Part shown: positions 47,201 through 54,300 of the stretch, piece by piece | How positions within the stretch are numbered: position 1 is the stretch's first letter | How the letters are laid out: each line of letters starts with the position of its first letter | NCBI GenBank assembly: GCA_003864495.1 | Contig: PEDN01001353.1 | Coordinates: forward strand, 496,001-560,000 | Direction: 5' to 3' | Source of the DNA: Nemopilema nomurai | Lineage: Eukaryota; Cnidaria; Scyphozoa; Rhizostomeae; Rhizostomatidae | DNA length: 64,000 nucleotides | The notes under the pieces: generated by a model | The model's database searches: none | What the model was told of the DNA's origin: nothing | What the model saw: the letters and a program-made list of their open reading frames with translations, nothing else | Made by a program: the position numbers and the translations under genes

Positions 47201-48390
47201 TGAGCTGCATGACAGTAGCAGAAGAATAGGAGCACTACGTCCAGTCTAGCTACGAGAAGCTGCCGCATTTGAAAAATTATCGGGTTTTACTCAAACTGGG
47301 AATTACATATGAAAGAGAAGCTTATAGAGGGAGAAAGGCTTCTTCGCGAGACAAAGATTCAATCTTGTGGATGCTTAAAGCGCAAATCAGATGAATCTGT
47401 ACTTAGTCAAATCATTTTAAAGTAAGTATCAGCAAAGCAAATTGTTGCGCAACGCCCTTTCCCGATCTTACTCGATGACTCGCATATACTACGGGAAAGA
47501 AAATACATTGAAAGCCAGGTATGCCTGGTCTTTGCTGTAGGTCAATAGCTTAGGCCACGGACAAGGTGTCAAATACCTCGGCGAGTGATAGCGGCTCTTA
47601 GCAACTTCATATTGCTGAGCATGCGCACATGCGGCATATCACCTTCGGCAGAAACTCGCCTTCTGGAAATTTTTTACTGATTACTCTTTTGCGTAGCAAG
47701 GAAGTATTGAATGGGAAAACAAGAATACGCTATCTTCTCTGGTGATTATACATCTTTAGTCGTCATTTTTAACTTGAGGGTGATGATTGAAGCCTTAAGC
47801 ATCCCTACAGTGAGGGCGTCGGCATCATGGCGGCGTAAATAGAACGTTAAAGGCGTTCTTACATACAACATGGTTAACTGCCAGCATTCCCACTCATTTT
47901 CAAGCACAATGCATCTACATAAAAAACTACGGACTATATTTCATTATGCAATCAACATCTGACAAAGCTCTTAATAGCTTCTAAAATGGATTTATCTGGA
48001 AAAATCAACGCTTATAGCAATTTGACTTGTGGTATATCACGCCGCTTTGATGAAGCTGGTTAAAGTTTGAATTAATATACTTCAATACATCTTTAAAAAC
48101 GTTTCTATACTTACTTAATGAAGCAAAGTGTAGAAGATACTTCTAGCAAAATTGATTTGAAGAAATGGAGGTCAATGCTACGCAATGAGAATCAAATATC
48201 GTTAATACATCTTACAGTAAAATCAGACATCTAGAAACTATCCATATTTAACTTAACACAAGCGCAAAACATAGCTGACATTAGAAGCAAAGTAAGCGGC
48301 TTACCTTGAGGTCAATACGGTGTCCCATTCCTTACATGAAGTAAGGAAAAGCAGGAGAAGGCCTACTAATGACCCTTTGCGACCCTGCAT
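417..48390 (-). CDS. Giant secreted gel-forming-mucin/VWF-like gene (34 exons seen, 3' end outside window)
   Basis: This is the gene-level entry; the exons are listed separately. Read on the minus strand, the product has a signal peptide, a coiled coil (about residues 45-83), five EGF-like domains (84-253), two Kunitz-like domains (254-382), a T/P linker (383-398), D1 (399-768), D2 (769-1155), D' (1156-1227), D3 (1228 to about 1570) and then thousands of Pro/Thr/Ser residues. D1-D2-D'-D3 followed by a PTS region is the known layout of MUC2/MUC5-type gel-forming mucins, and its N-terminal part is shared with VWF. The likely role is an extracellular mucus polymer. Every splice junction from exon 1 to exon 24 is GT/AG and phase-compatible once a single missing base near 34921 is allowed for. 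The EGF and Kunitz modules ahead of D1 are not part of vertebrate gel-forming mucins. The C-terminal region is not in the window. The alternative is another VWD family such as FCGBP, zonadhesin or SCO-spondin; the TIL' placement before the third VWD and the PTS tract favour mucin. Confidence 0.85.
3116..4739 (-). CDS. Mucin PTS exon copy 2 (exon 33)
   Basis: 1624 nt, about 7-8 PTS units, the most indel-ridden copy (losses scattered through 3300-4735, including one G in the exon start near 4735). As given, the PTS frame cannot be read through it. Confidence 0.7.
5590..8499 (-). CDS. Mucin PTS exon copy 3 (exon 32)
   Basis: 2910 nt, the longest copy, with about 14 PTS units. Many 1-2 base indels occur at 6140-7400 and near 7868-8035. 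Start, tail and splice sites are standard. Confidence 0.72.
9372..10832 (-). CDS. Mucin PTS exon copy 4 (exon 31)
   Basis: 1461 nt, about 6-7 PTS units. It is almost the same length as copy 9 (1462 nt) and has the same flanking intron variants, so it is its partner in the 14-kb block duplication. Small indels lie near 9530, 9590, 9650, 10213 and 10620. Confidence 0.75.
11701..13887 (-). CDS. Mucin PTS exon copy 5 (exon 30)
   Basis: 2187 nt. The distal part near 11870-11940 shares the GAGGAAGGTGG variant with copy 10. The proximal part (about 13600-13887) shares the GTGTGACTG variant with copies 1, 6 and 7. It therefore looks like a recombinant of two copy types. Many 1-base losses occur between 11960 and 12930. 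Confidence 0.72.
14745..16549 (-). CDS. Mucin PTS exon copy 6 (exon 29)
   Basis: About 1805 nt. The stretch 15780-16549 is clean. The stretch 14940-15780 holds many 1-2 base losses that break the PTS frame. Two bases are missing at the donor, so the intron starts GTAATT rather than GTAAGT. Confidence 0.72.
17420..19245 (-). CDS. Mucin PTS exon copy 7 (exon 28)
   Basis: 1826 nt, about 8-9 PTS units, phase 0-0. Small indels lie near 17885, 17943, 18255 and 19183. It otherwise follows the standard exon start, tail and donor. Confidence 0.78.
20116..22308 (-). CDS. Mucin PTS exon copy 8 (exon 27)
   Basis: 2193 nt, about 10-11 PTS units, phase 0-0. Small indels lie near 21010 (extra A), 21555 (in-frame 3-base loss) and 21853 (1-base loss). 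It is the partner of copy 3 by shared unit variants (CAGTCAATGTC type) and intron variants. Confidence 0.8.
23179..24640 (-). CDS. Mucin PTS exon copy 9 (exon 26)
   Basis: 1462 nt, about 6-7 PTS units, with the same start, tail and splice sites as copy 10. It has one 2-base loss near 23515. Its upstream intron variant (about 24790-25030) matches only the intron above copy 4. Confidence 0.8.
25512..27855 (-). CDS. Mucin PTS exon copy 10 (exon 25)
   Basis: This is the first of the ten duplicated exons in transcription order. Acceptor TTCTAG; the start is SSATTEIVTFRTTTTSAGSK, followed by about eleven 61-residue PTS units. The tail STKELPVSQSTYVPHSLRT ends ISVST before donor GTAAGT. Phase 0-0. 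Its 5' flank (the intron at 27856-28821) is unique, unlike the other copies. It has one extra T near 26285; the rest of the exon is largely clean. Confidence 0.8.
27856..28821 (-). other. Unique intron between exon 24 and the duplicated PTS exons
   Basis: A 966-bp AT-rich intron, donor GTGAGT, acceptor TTCTAG. It shows no similarity to the 870-bp introns except at the acceptor exon edge. No gene or element was recognised. It marks the upstream boundary of the duplicated array. Confidence 0.8.
28822..31230 (-). CDS. Mucin exon 24: D3 TIL domain followed by first PTS region
   Basis: A large exon of about 2409 nt. It begins with the D3 TIL module (LDCCTPCNHSYGYYP through GCGCPNGTYDDGKECKP) and passes into Ser/Thr/Pro sequence. 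First come about ten 36-bp units (12 residues, of the type SPPPPSTSSSVI) at about 30530-30905. Then come about seven 183-bp units at about 29095-30520. It ends in a unique Ser/Thr-rich tail to donor GTGAGT (28816-28821). The tail (for example TTTPELPQSFSSVVPESLRT) is a divergent relative of the tail of the ten duplicated PTS exons. Net frame is disturbed by a 2-base loss near 30286. Two other indels (near 29835 and 29331) compensate each other. Confidence 0.85.
30530..30905 (-). repeat. 36-bp PTS repeat (12-residue unit)
   Basis: About ten tandem 36-bp units, plus-strand type GGAGGTGGTGGAGAAATTAC followed by TGAGGATGAAGTGCTT. They encode PPPPSTSSSVIS-like units in the mucin. They lie between the D3 TIL module and the 183-bp array and may be an older or simpler form of the same repeat. 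Confidence 0.9.
31503..31706 (-). CDS. Mucin exon 23: D3 C8 domain
   Basis: A 204-nt phase 1-1 exon. The C8 body has FTVCHNAIAPGPYIEAC, the CLCKFGGDCACFC block, and then YVQECNRVGIPIYWRREGLC. Acceptor TTTCAG, donor GTAAGT. Confidence 0.9.
31981..32269 (-). CDS. Mucin exon 22: D3 VWD end and start of C8
   Basis: A 289-nt exon, phase 0 in and 1 out. It encodes the VWD calcium loop (LAGLCGDYNGKDDDDF) and a linker into C8 (DGDSCSANPYRKPWAQK). The first Cys of the usual CGLC is Ala. Acceptor TTTCAG, donor GTTAAT. Confidence 0.9.
32417..32825 (-). CDS. Mucin exon 21: D3 VWD domain, first part
   Basis: A 409-nt exon, phase 2 in and 0 out. It opens with KCSGMRNWDRIP and then YDCAAFGQLHYRTFDGKMF. 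It is a VWD core with FGQLH in place of GDPH. It ends at GGGFEVFK before donor GTATCT. Confidence 0.9.
33182..33398 (-). CDS. Mucin exon 20: D' (TIL'-E') module
   Basis: A 217-nt exon, phase 1 in and 2 out. It is a free-standing TIL module (YSDCGITCSNM, then TCEPGCFCPDGFALHENGTC, then an E'-like tail with CQCVEGG) placed directly before the third VWD. This is the D' position of VWF and gel-forming mucins and is the best evidence for a true D1-D2-D'-D3 assembly. Acceptor TGTCAG; the donor, GTTTGC, is weak. Confidence 0.87.
33720..33766 (-). CDS. Mucin exon 19: D2 E segment end
   Basis: A 47-nt exon, phase 2 in and 1 out, encoding CTCVGGVFQCTNVNCD. It corresponds to exon 15 of D1. Acceptor TCTACAG, donor GTGAGT. 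Confidence 0.82.
33949..34095 (-). CDS. Mucin exon 18: D2 TIL second half and E segment
   Basis: A 147-nt phase 2-2 exon. It encodes GCIEGCYCPDGYYENDQQEC, then CPCYHNNMMYSYGSIRKDKC, the standard C-terminal TIL core followed by the E segment. Acceptor AATCAG, donor GTAAGG. Confidence 0.87.
34248..34365 (-). CDS. Mucin exon 17: D2 TIL domain, first half
   Basis: A 118-nt exon, phase 1 in and 2 out. Cys-rich residues include CPAKKVRKQCNRDSKGHLKC, then PQTC and SSC. The phase matches exon 16 only in the frame used after the 1-base correction, which independently supports that correction. A GT/TA microsatellite lies just outside the donor (about 34219-34241). Confidence 0.82.
34776..35623 (-). 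CDS. Mucin exon 16: D2 VWD and C8 in one exon, with an apparent 1-base loss
   Basis: A single 848-nt exon carries a complete second VWD domain. It opens with CTIAGDPHITTYDGKTYS and contains CGLCGTFNHNSQDDY with an intact CGLC. A C8 domain follows. The reading frame changes inside the C8 at about 34918-34929. Upstream the frame runs to CHSVIPP; downstream the correct C8 (SFYKMCLDDGCKCESCLC) is one base out. One extra base there restores both the C8 and the phase of the next exon. A sequencing error is more likely than a null allele. Acceptor TCAAG, donor GTAAGA. Confidence 0.88.
35936..35982 (-). CDS. Mucin exon 15: D1 E segment end
   Basis: A 47-nt exon, phase 2 in and 1 out, encoding CECKSGLWSCKKLPCS. 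This is the Cys-rich tail that follows TIL in VWF/mucin D assemblies. Acceptor ATCTAG, donor GTAAGT. The equivalent exon in D2 (33720-33766) is exactly the same length, 47 nt, with the same phases. Confidence 0.82.
36364..36601 (-). CDS. Mucin exon 14: D1 TIL domain
   Basis: A 238-nt exon, phase 1 in and 2 out. It is a Cys-rich TIL (trypsin-inhibitor-like) module: CPGNMVYQECGNACPKVC, then the DCVDGCNCP core, followed by the start of the E segment (CSCYVNGVAYAHNSIKK). Acceptor CCCCAG, donor GTAAAC. Confidence 0.9.
36741..37263 (-). CDS. Mucin exon 13: D1 VWD C-terminal half plus C8 domain
   Basis: A 523-nt exon, phase 0 in and 1 out. It encodes the VWD end with RLYGLCGTFDGNKANDL, the calcium-binding loop region. 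The usual first Cys of CGLC is Tyr here. A C8 domain follows from about AEKMCSVL to SLC, with the typical FAACF, MCMKDVLNC and CVCNAL blocks. Acceptor TTTTAG, donor GTGAGT. Confidence 0.92.
37430..37660 (+). mobile_element. tRNA-derived SINE in mucin intron 12
   Basis: A polymerase III type 2 promoter is visible. An A-box-like TGGCTCAGGGCG lies at 37445-37456, and an exact B box GGTTCGAGTCC at 37483-37493, within a tRNA-like 5' segment. A GC-richer non-tRNA body follows to about 37660. It lies inside the intron between exons 12 and 13, opposite in orientation to the gene. Boundaries and target-site duplications were not established. It is not a functional tRNA, since no full cloverleaf was found. 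Confidence 0.7.
37761..38062 (-). CDS. Mucin exon 12: D1 VWD domain, first part
   Basis: A 302-nt exon, phase 1 in and 0 out. It starts with C-Y-V-W-G-R-G-H-Y-S-T-F-D-G, the VWD opening; the common GDPH is GRGH here. It continues through the beta-rich core to residues NPKIRE. Acceptor TCCACAG, donor GTAAGA. It is the N-terminal half of the first VWD module; exon 13 supplies the rest. Confidence 0.9.
38566..38613 (-). CDS. Mucin exon 11: Thr/Pro linker
   Basis: A 48-nt phase 1-1 exon encoding TTTPTIGASTAPILKP, a likely O-glycosylated hinge between the Kunitz pair and D1. It is supported by its phase, acceptor TTTTAG and donor GTAAGT. Confidence 0.65.
38793..38975 (-). CDS. Mucin exon 10: Kunitz-like domain 2
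   Basis: A 183-nt phase 1-1 exon. The stretch RYHFANGKCTTFKYYGG, then NNFPDEKACMHSC, matches the second half of Kunitz/BPTI domains. The usual GGCxGN is GGLGT, so the C38 equivalent is Leu. The C14-like Cys is followed by Glu at P1, which argues against trypsin inhibition. It is probably structural rather than inhibitory (inference). Confidence 0.78.
39245..39448 (-). CDS. Mucin exon 9: divergent Kunitz-like domain 1
   Basis: A 204-nt phase 1-1 exon. The Cys pattern begins CIMPQEKGICK, matching the Kunitz/BPTI C5-x8-C14-P1 start with Lys at P1, the position that would suit a trypsin-like protease. A loop of nearly 30 residues then leads to YC, and AQCIDHC closes with the C51-x3-C55 spacing. 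The Cys equivalent to C38 is absent. The Kunitz call is by pattern only; the long insertion makes it tentative. Without a C14-C38 disulfide, inhibitory activity is uncertain. Confidence 0.6.
39923..40033 (-). CDS. Mucin exon 8: EGF-like domain 5
   Basis: A 111-nt phase 1-1 exon. It encodes CPQECINGGLCVYNVTRGEF, then CQCKPGYSGARC, a clear EGF-like module with an N-glycosylation sequon (NVT). Acceptor TTTAG, donor GTAAGA. Confidence 0.88.
40333..40443 (-). CDS. Mucin exon 7: EGF-like domain 4
   Basis: A 111-nt phase 1-1 exon. The core CKNGGKCMGWDTCECLPGYK fits EGF. The last loop is slightly longer than usual (SRLSSRC). Acceptor TTGCAG, donor GTAAGT. Confidence 0.85.
41077..41178 (-). CDS. Mucin exon 6: EGF-like domain 3
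   Basis: A 102-nt phase 1-1 exon. Six cysteines follow the EGF pattern (CKNGGTCLDPIRNTCNC, then GWSGDLC). Acceptor CTCTAG, donor GTAAGT. Confidence 0.88.
41584..41676 (-). CDS. Mucin exon 5: EGF-like domain 2
   Basis: A 93-nt phase 1-1 exon with six cysteines in EGF spacing (CLNNGLCISGTCRC, then YYQGASC). The acceptor is CAACAG and the donor GTATGT. It is the same length as exon 4, which suggests exon duplication. Confidence 0.87.
42281..42373 (-). CDS. Mucin exon 4: EGF-like domain 1
   Basis: A 93-nt phase 1-1 exon holding a single EGF-like module. Six cysteines are in the order C-x3-C-x5-C-x4-C-x-C-x8-C, with CANGGVCKNGTCICPKGYTG as the core and the typical G-Y/F-x-G-x-x-C ending. Donor GTAAGT. 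Confidence 0.88.
42710..42829 (-). CDS. Mucin exon 3: short coiled coil and Glu/Pro/Lys-rich linker
   Basis: A 120-nt exon, phase 1-1, with acceptor TTTACAG and donor GTGAGT. The residues LLEKIRLLEKRLESKL show Leu/Ile spacing compatible with a short coiled coil or amphipathic helix. A charged tail rich in Glu, Pro, Ala and Lys follows. This may be an N-terminal oligomerisation or spacer segment (inference). Confidence 0.75.
42830..45488 (-). other. Mucin intron 2
   Basis: A 2.66-kb intron. A short G run lies at about 45035-45043. Open frames here are short and show no domain. Nothing else was recognised. Confidence 0.7.
45489..45532 (-). CDS. Mucin exon 2: short acidic linker
   Basis: A 44-nt exon between acceptor CTCCAG and donor GTAGGA. 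It encodes SPDYLSYKDADNQVN (phase 2 in, phase 1 out). It has no known domain. Its phases fit both neighbours exactly, which is the main support for such a small exon. Confidence 0.65.
45533..48304 (-). other. Mucin intron 1
   Basis: A 2.77-kb intron between the signal-peptide exon and exon 2. Apart from the GTGATCAC minisatellite I see no gene. It is a plausible place for regulatory elements, but none is demonstrated. Confidence 0.65.
46523..46643. repeat. 17-18 bp minisatellite built on palindromic GTGATCAC
   Basis: About seven degenerate units of 17-18 bp, each carrying TGTGATCA or GGTGATCA followed by TTTCTTCC or TTTCTAACA spacers. Several cores extend to the palindrome GTGATCAC. It lies in mucin intron 1, about 1.7 kb downstream of the start-codon exon. 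A further TGTGATCA core occurs near 46709. Confidence 0.8.
48305..48390 (-). CDS. Mucin exon 1: start codon and signal peptide
   Basis: The ATG is at 48390. The exon encodes MQGRKGSLVGLLLLFLTSCK and about eight more residues: a basic n-region, a Leu-rich hydrophobic core and a small-residue cleavage region, which is a typical secretory signal. The donor on the minus strand is GTAAGC at 48299-48304. The exon ends in phase 2 with AG, and exon 2 supplies C to make AGC (Ser). No convincing TATA element was seen upstream. The start was chosen because it is the only ATG that opens a signal peptide in phase with exon 2. Confidence 0.75.
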
Positions 48391-51300
48391 TGAAAATTCG
48401 AAAATTGAGCCTAATCTCTCCGATTTCTTCAGGCTTCTATAAGACAACGGCTTTAAGGTGATCTAGAAACTCGTTCTTAGCAGACGAGCCTTCGGTACCG
48501 GCCAGCCGTAAATGCGAGACACTAAAGTAAAGATACCAATTTAAAGTCTCGCAATAATCAATGTGCTATAGCAAGTCGATTCTCATTGGTTGCGCCAAAT
48601 TAAAATTTCCAGTGGACAAAGGGAGCTTCATATTTGCAGGAGAGAAACTGTGTCTCCTAGGAACGCGACGGGCAAGAAGAAAAAAGTCTTACATATTAAA
48701 TATGGTAATAGCTGTCAATGGCAAATGAATGATATTACGAATCCAAATTGCTTGCTCTTTTCAACTGCAGACACAGTTCAAATTCCCGTTTTTTTTAACA
48801 AACTGGGGAAATGTTTCTAGCTCGTTAAATTTGTCGCACTTGGTAAGATAAATATTGCAAACCAATCAAGATTTAGCGTCGATCAAATGTAACATTTCAG
48901 ATATGCAGCGGGGAACAATGCCTTTTAAAAACGAAGAAAAGAATCTTATTGATTTCGACTACAAATTCTGAAGCAAATAAACTTTTAAACAACGCAGCTA
49001 TTAAATGGGGTTACAACGATGGAGTTACAACATTTGTGGAATAACCCTTCAAGGTAAACAGAGAAAATTGAAAAAAAATGTATGCTATACACACACAAAA
49101 GTTAATATTTTATGAGATACTTATGCACTCTGGCAAAAAATACAACAAAAATCTTTTTTTGCAAAAAATGTAGACACTGTAGTTTCCGCAGGGTTTATAA
49201 CTGTGTTTTGTCCATGCACCCTGCTTTTAACCTATATTAATTTGCATTTTCTTTTTTGCAGTGAGCTGTTGAAAATATATTCATTGTATTTGAAATATTC
49301 ATTCAAAGCTGGCAGCACTATTCGACTTGATACAATTGTACGTAGTGGGAAGAATTACGCAATCGCAGAGTGCAAGTCGATAAATAACTGGGAATTTGTA
49401 CTTCCAATCAAATTATTAAAGTTGGCAAAGAAAGGAGAGCAGCCATTCGCCAGCCATTTACAACTTGTTGGATGCTCCTTTATTGCATGGCTCTACGTTC
49501 CCTGAATACCACCTAGTGATTGATTACAGCTTTGCGGATGACGCACTCTCGCGAGGAGATTTCTAGATGCAGCAGGCTAAAATTAGCACCATTCACAGTG
49601 CTCTTATATACAGTGGTCAACATGAAAAGGAAAAGCCTTTTTTGCTGCGAATCAAGCGTTCGATGCCCTTAGAAAAATACAAGGCAACTGTATTTCATAT
49701 CTTATTCTTCATTGAATAAAAGTGATACCACCAGCTGCAAAGAATGAATGATTAGCGAAAAAAACGACAAGAGCTGATGATATTCAAATCTGATCTTGAT
49801 AAAACAAGCAAGGCAGGCGGTAGGCTTCGAATAGTAGCTCTCAGTTGAAGGTGGGTACAGGCGTTAAGGGTGATACTAATTCAACACGTTTGACAATGGT
49901 ACATGCGCTTGCTAGTGTTGGGAGCCCCGTCGCATGCCTGTGACGTTGGAGACACTTGCAGGAGTTTTCCTGCGCAAACAAACCTCATTTTCCGTGTCCG
50001 CAGAAATAGCACCCATAATGAGTGTCACCGAAGCAAGTGTAGGTGGAGTACCATGTAGACGATACTTGATGCTCAGACAAGTCACAGTAGCAAATATGTG
50101 CTCTCGCATACATTTTGTTATCCCAGAGTTGAAGCTGCTTAAACGTTTGACACTTTTTTAGCTTTATGTCTGGATTAGAGAACGTCAATGCATGTGCAAT
50201 AGAAAGCGAGTTTGATGACAAAATAGCTAATTTCGCTTTTAAAAAGATAGCACCACTCTCAGACAAGAATGCTTCGGCTTGAGCACAACGTTTTTTTAAA
50301 GATGCCTCATTTTGAACCCAATATTACTCTTCAATTCTTCCGAAAGGTCGTGCAATTCTAGCTATAATAAAGACAAGGGTACAATCATAGTCATTGTAGT
50401 GTTTCGTGATAAAATAAACAAAACGAAAATGGGACAACAAAAATTACTAAGATTATCAAAAAGAAAATTAGCAAAGATCTATGTCTTTCAACGAAATATT
50501 TGCCTCTCTTCTCCTACAAGAAGCTCCGGAAACATGAAAAATACCTAGCACTAGCGCTGCTAGCTTGTAACTCTAATTTAAAGAACATTTGTCTTAAGGA
50601 CCTTAGAAAAAAGGGAAGGAGTTTAGAGCATAGCAGAAATAATAAAGAAAAGTATTAGAGAAAAAATGGCTTATTATAAGATACTGAATAAACGCCTTGT
50701 TGGGAATAACCGCTTGCTACATCAACAAGACGTGTCAACCTGACAAGGATGCCTTGCATAACAAGCATAAATAATTAAAGGTCTTGCAGCAAGTTTTATT
50801 TGTTGTTCGTTCAAAGTTCATTAGGAAAATTACAGCTGAAAAGCCAAATGGAATAGCCTTATTCAAGTTTCAAATTTCATTTGAGAAAAGAAAGCGGGAA
50901 ATTCTATCTTGAATTTCTTTTGAAAAAATTGATGAAACTTGACAGTTCAATCCATATGATACCAAAAATCTTGCGGTACATTTTCTGAGAAATACAAATT
51001 TACAGTTTATGGGTAAAGAATATTTGCGTAAGAAAGAGCGGTTCAATGGTAGAGGACCTGGAGAGATATATCCTTGACTAAGGTTACGCTTAAATGTAAT
51101 ACTCTCAATACACTGTGGACATTAAAAGACCGCTGAACTAAAAGCCGCGGTGCCAAGTGAAGAAACACCTACTTACGTAAAGCGCAGTGGAGCGGCAATG
51201 CAGAAGTCAAGCTAATGAAGAACTTGTGTAATAATGTGAATGCTAAGGCATCGGATTTTGCACTGGGTGGGAACATCTGAACTCATATCAGAAGAAATGC

Positions 51301-54300
51301 CTAAGACTAAAAATTCTAGAGCAAGGCATAAAGTACGAACTATTATTCTTTAAACATAAAATACAGTATAGGAGAAAATGTCAAAAAAATATTGCTTTCC
51401 TTTGAACAATAACGATAAATAAACCTGTTGTGAAAATGGGTCTCTCTCTGGGAACCAATTTTAGTAGTATTCGTGTGCAATTTGGCAAAGATGTTTTATC
51501 GTTTTTATTGTCATAAGCATCAGCAGTTGTAATCTTAGCTGGTTAGCTAATTCTGCTCCCTCTGCTCTCTTGGTTAACCGTTTTAATAGCCATTTCACGT
51601 ACTGCCACTTGCTACGCCATAGTGAGACCCATATTCATAGTGCAATGGAATAGAATTGAAAAGCTTTCGGGATGAGGAAGAATTGGAAAAGATAAGGACC
51701 AGGAAGCAAGGCGAAGAAAAGGGCGATTGCGCTCAAGTCCGAGGACCAAGTGGGGAGAGAAGAGGAAAAATTATCCGTGGCAACAAAGGCAAATATAAAG
51801 GCCACGATTCATAATGGCGGCGCGTATCTTTTTAAGACAGCCCCCACTCAAATGAAGTTGGCCTGCTTAAATAAAGCCGCCAGTACCAATTATCAACGGC
51901 AACACAGCAACATCGAATACAGGCTACTGTTGCTACATACTAACCACTTATTGCAACAAATTCCATCGATGAATACACGATTTTTTTTTAGTTTTAGCTT
52001 CAAATGCGCAAATGTGGCATATTTTTCTTATTATCAATACACCTTGCAACCAGCATCCATATTTTAGGGGGGAAATACGTTTTGTTTGCTTTTTACTCCA
52101 GAAAGTTTTGTCAGTCCACTAAAAAAGATGTATTGAACACATGGATTCCAAATTGAGAAGAATTTTTCTTTGTTGTATAGGCAACAAACACAAAACATTT
52201 AAAACAGCCAACAAAACACTATTGACCAAAAAAATTATGTTGTCTTGTTAAGTAAATACTACGTATCTTTCAAAAGTCGTGGCTTTTAATAAAATCTAGC
52301 TGGTGTCTCAATAAAGGCAAAATAAGCGTCGGTTTTTATCAAGGAGGCAAAAAAAATCAGGGAGCATATTTCTGAAAATAACAAAGCTTTAGTCGCTTGG
52401 TGTCACCTTATCCACGTCTGTGAATTTGCCAAGAAAACACTTTGGGAACGACTAGTTATTATATTCATGGCATATTCACAGAGATCACACTTAGCAAATA
52501 TTGTTTTGGATCTTAACCAGCAACAAGAAAAAAGAAACTGACGGATGAATCAGTTTAACGTAAAAAATATAAATAGTTAAATGGCATGAGAACCTTTAAA
52601 ATAGCTACGGCCGATATTAAGAGAGATGTGAAATTGAGTACAGCGAAGAACAAAGGGTGGCTTTGAGCAAACCAGTAGAACAAGGCCGAAAAGTGAGGTC
52701 ATGAAGATAAGGCTTGCTCTCACCCGTGGGCCTAAATAATGGCGTAGTTCCTAATAATACTATAGACACATCATAGCGACATCAAAAATAGCTTTGAGGA
52801 ATTGGCGGACTCTAAGCAACGGCGAAATGTGTTACTAAGTGACTTATCGAGGTAGAATAGGATAAGACTTTCAAAAGACGAGTCTGCTATAACGACAACC
52901 AGAGAAAGCGTTTGGCCGATGTGTAAAATGAGCAGCCGAATTGAATCAAGAATCACCCCACAATTATTATTGCCAGGTGGTAATCCGTATCAGTCGTGAT
53001 TCACGTTAAAAACGAAGGGCGGAGCAGGGGACTACATTCTGAGCAGGAATCGCAAAACCAAGCGACTCTCTCCGAAAGGTTGTAGTGATGTGACGATAGG
53101 TCAATGTCATAGGAATACTGCGAAAAGTTGATGATTGAAATTCACCGTCTTGTGAATGTAATTAGAAATTGATGATTGAAAAACCCATTATGCTTTAAAT
53201 GAGAACACTGATAAAATAACGCTTTTTACTTAGTTTTTCCTTCGAATTTGCAAAGTTCTTTGAAGTCTTTTCGCTTCATTAAATTTTTTTGCACGTGCCT
53301 AAGAAGACGAGCAATCAAACCTGTATCGACAAAATAAAACATGAGAAGCGGGTGATTCGAGAGAGGGAGCGGGAGAGTCTATAAGCAAAATTAGCGAGAA
53401 AATTTCCTGAAAATATTTGCAATTGGATCTTCCAAAGCTGTGCTAAGCGGGTGCTCCGCCATTACATAACCAGCAATGAGACAGTAGGAGGGAAACTAGT
53501 GCAACGGCACAAAGATATTTCTAAAGGCGGGTCAGCAATTGGAAACATTGTCCCGCGACTGACACATCTGGGCGCACCTTATGTTGAACAAACATCAGTT
53601 ACTGTGGCTAATCTTATTCAATTGGCTGATAAAACGGACGCCATTAATATCGGTAAAGATTGTCCTAGGAAATGCAAGATCGAATGGATTTCTATTAATG
53701 TGCCTTTTGGTCGGGTTTAGCTTTGAGAAAAGATAGAAATCTTGTGGGACGAATTGAATTGTCTTTTGAGAAATGTCCTAACTAGAAAAAATCTGCTTGA
53801 CATTTTGAAGTCGCACAAATACACCGGTTTCACACAAAAAATTAAAACTGAGGCACAAAAATCTTTGTATGACAGTTGCAGTACAAAACTATTTGACAAT
53901 ACAGCAATATGGTCCACCTTTTGGTGCGATGTGAAAATGCTTTCTGCTTAAAGAGGCTTCAATAACTTCGATAATCAATAACTAAAAATGAATCGATCTT
54001 TAGCCTAAAGTTGAATTGATAACCACATTTTGTACACAAGACTCTTCATTTAATGAAGGGAAATAAGGACAGAAAGCGCAGATTCAGAGCTCCGTTCGAA
54101 GGATAGGCTGTTACTTTGACGATGTTTTCCTTCTTATGATCCCAAATGAATTAAGGGAACTTTCAGTTTGCTTCTAATGGGTACAACTGCAAACAAGAGG
54201 CCTATGGGCATTCTTTTTCAGTAGCTTGGATAATCAAGAATTTTTAGAAATGGAATAATTTATCAAAAAGCTGATGCTCAACTGTGGATGATCTTGAATA

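Noticed and set aside
49985..50266. Cys-containing minus-strand reading frame, possible small secreted protein
   Set aside because: No signal peptide, no domain, ends abruptly, and no splice partners were found.
51750..52067. Plus-strand 105-codon frame
   Set aside because: Composition looks random, there is no domain, and it has no link to other exons.
53380..53720. Plus-strand frame of about 110 codons, possible transposon remnant
   Set aside because: No recognisable motif and no ATG near the start; neighbouring frames have stops and no terminal repeats were seen.
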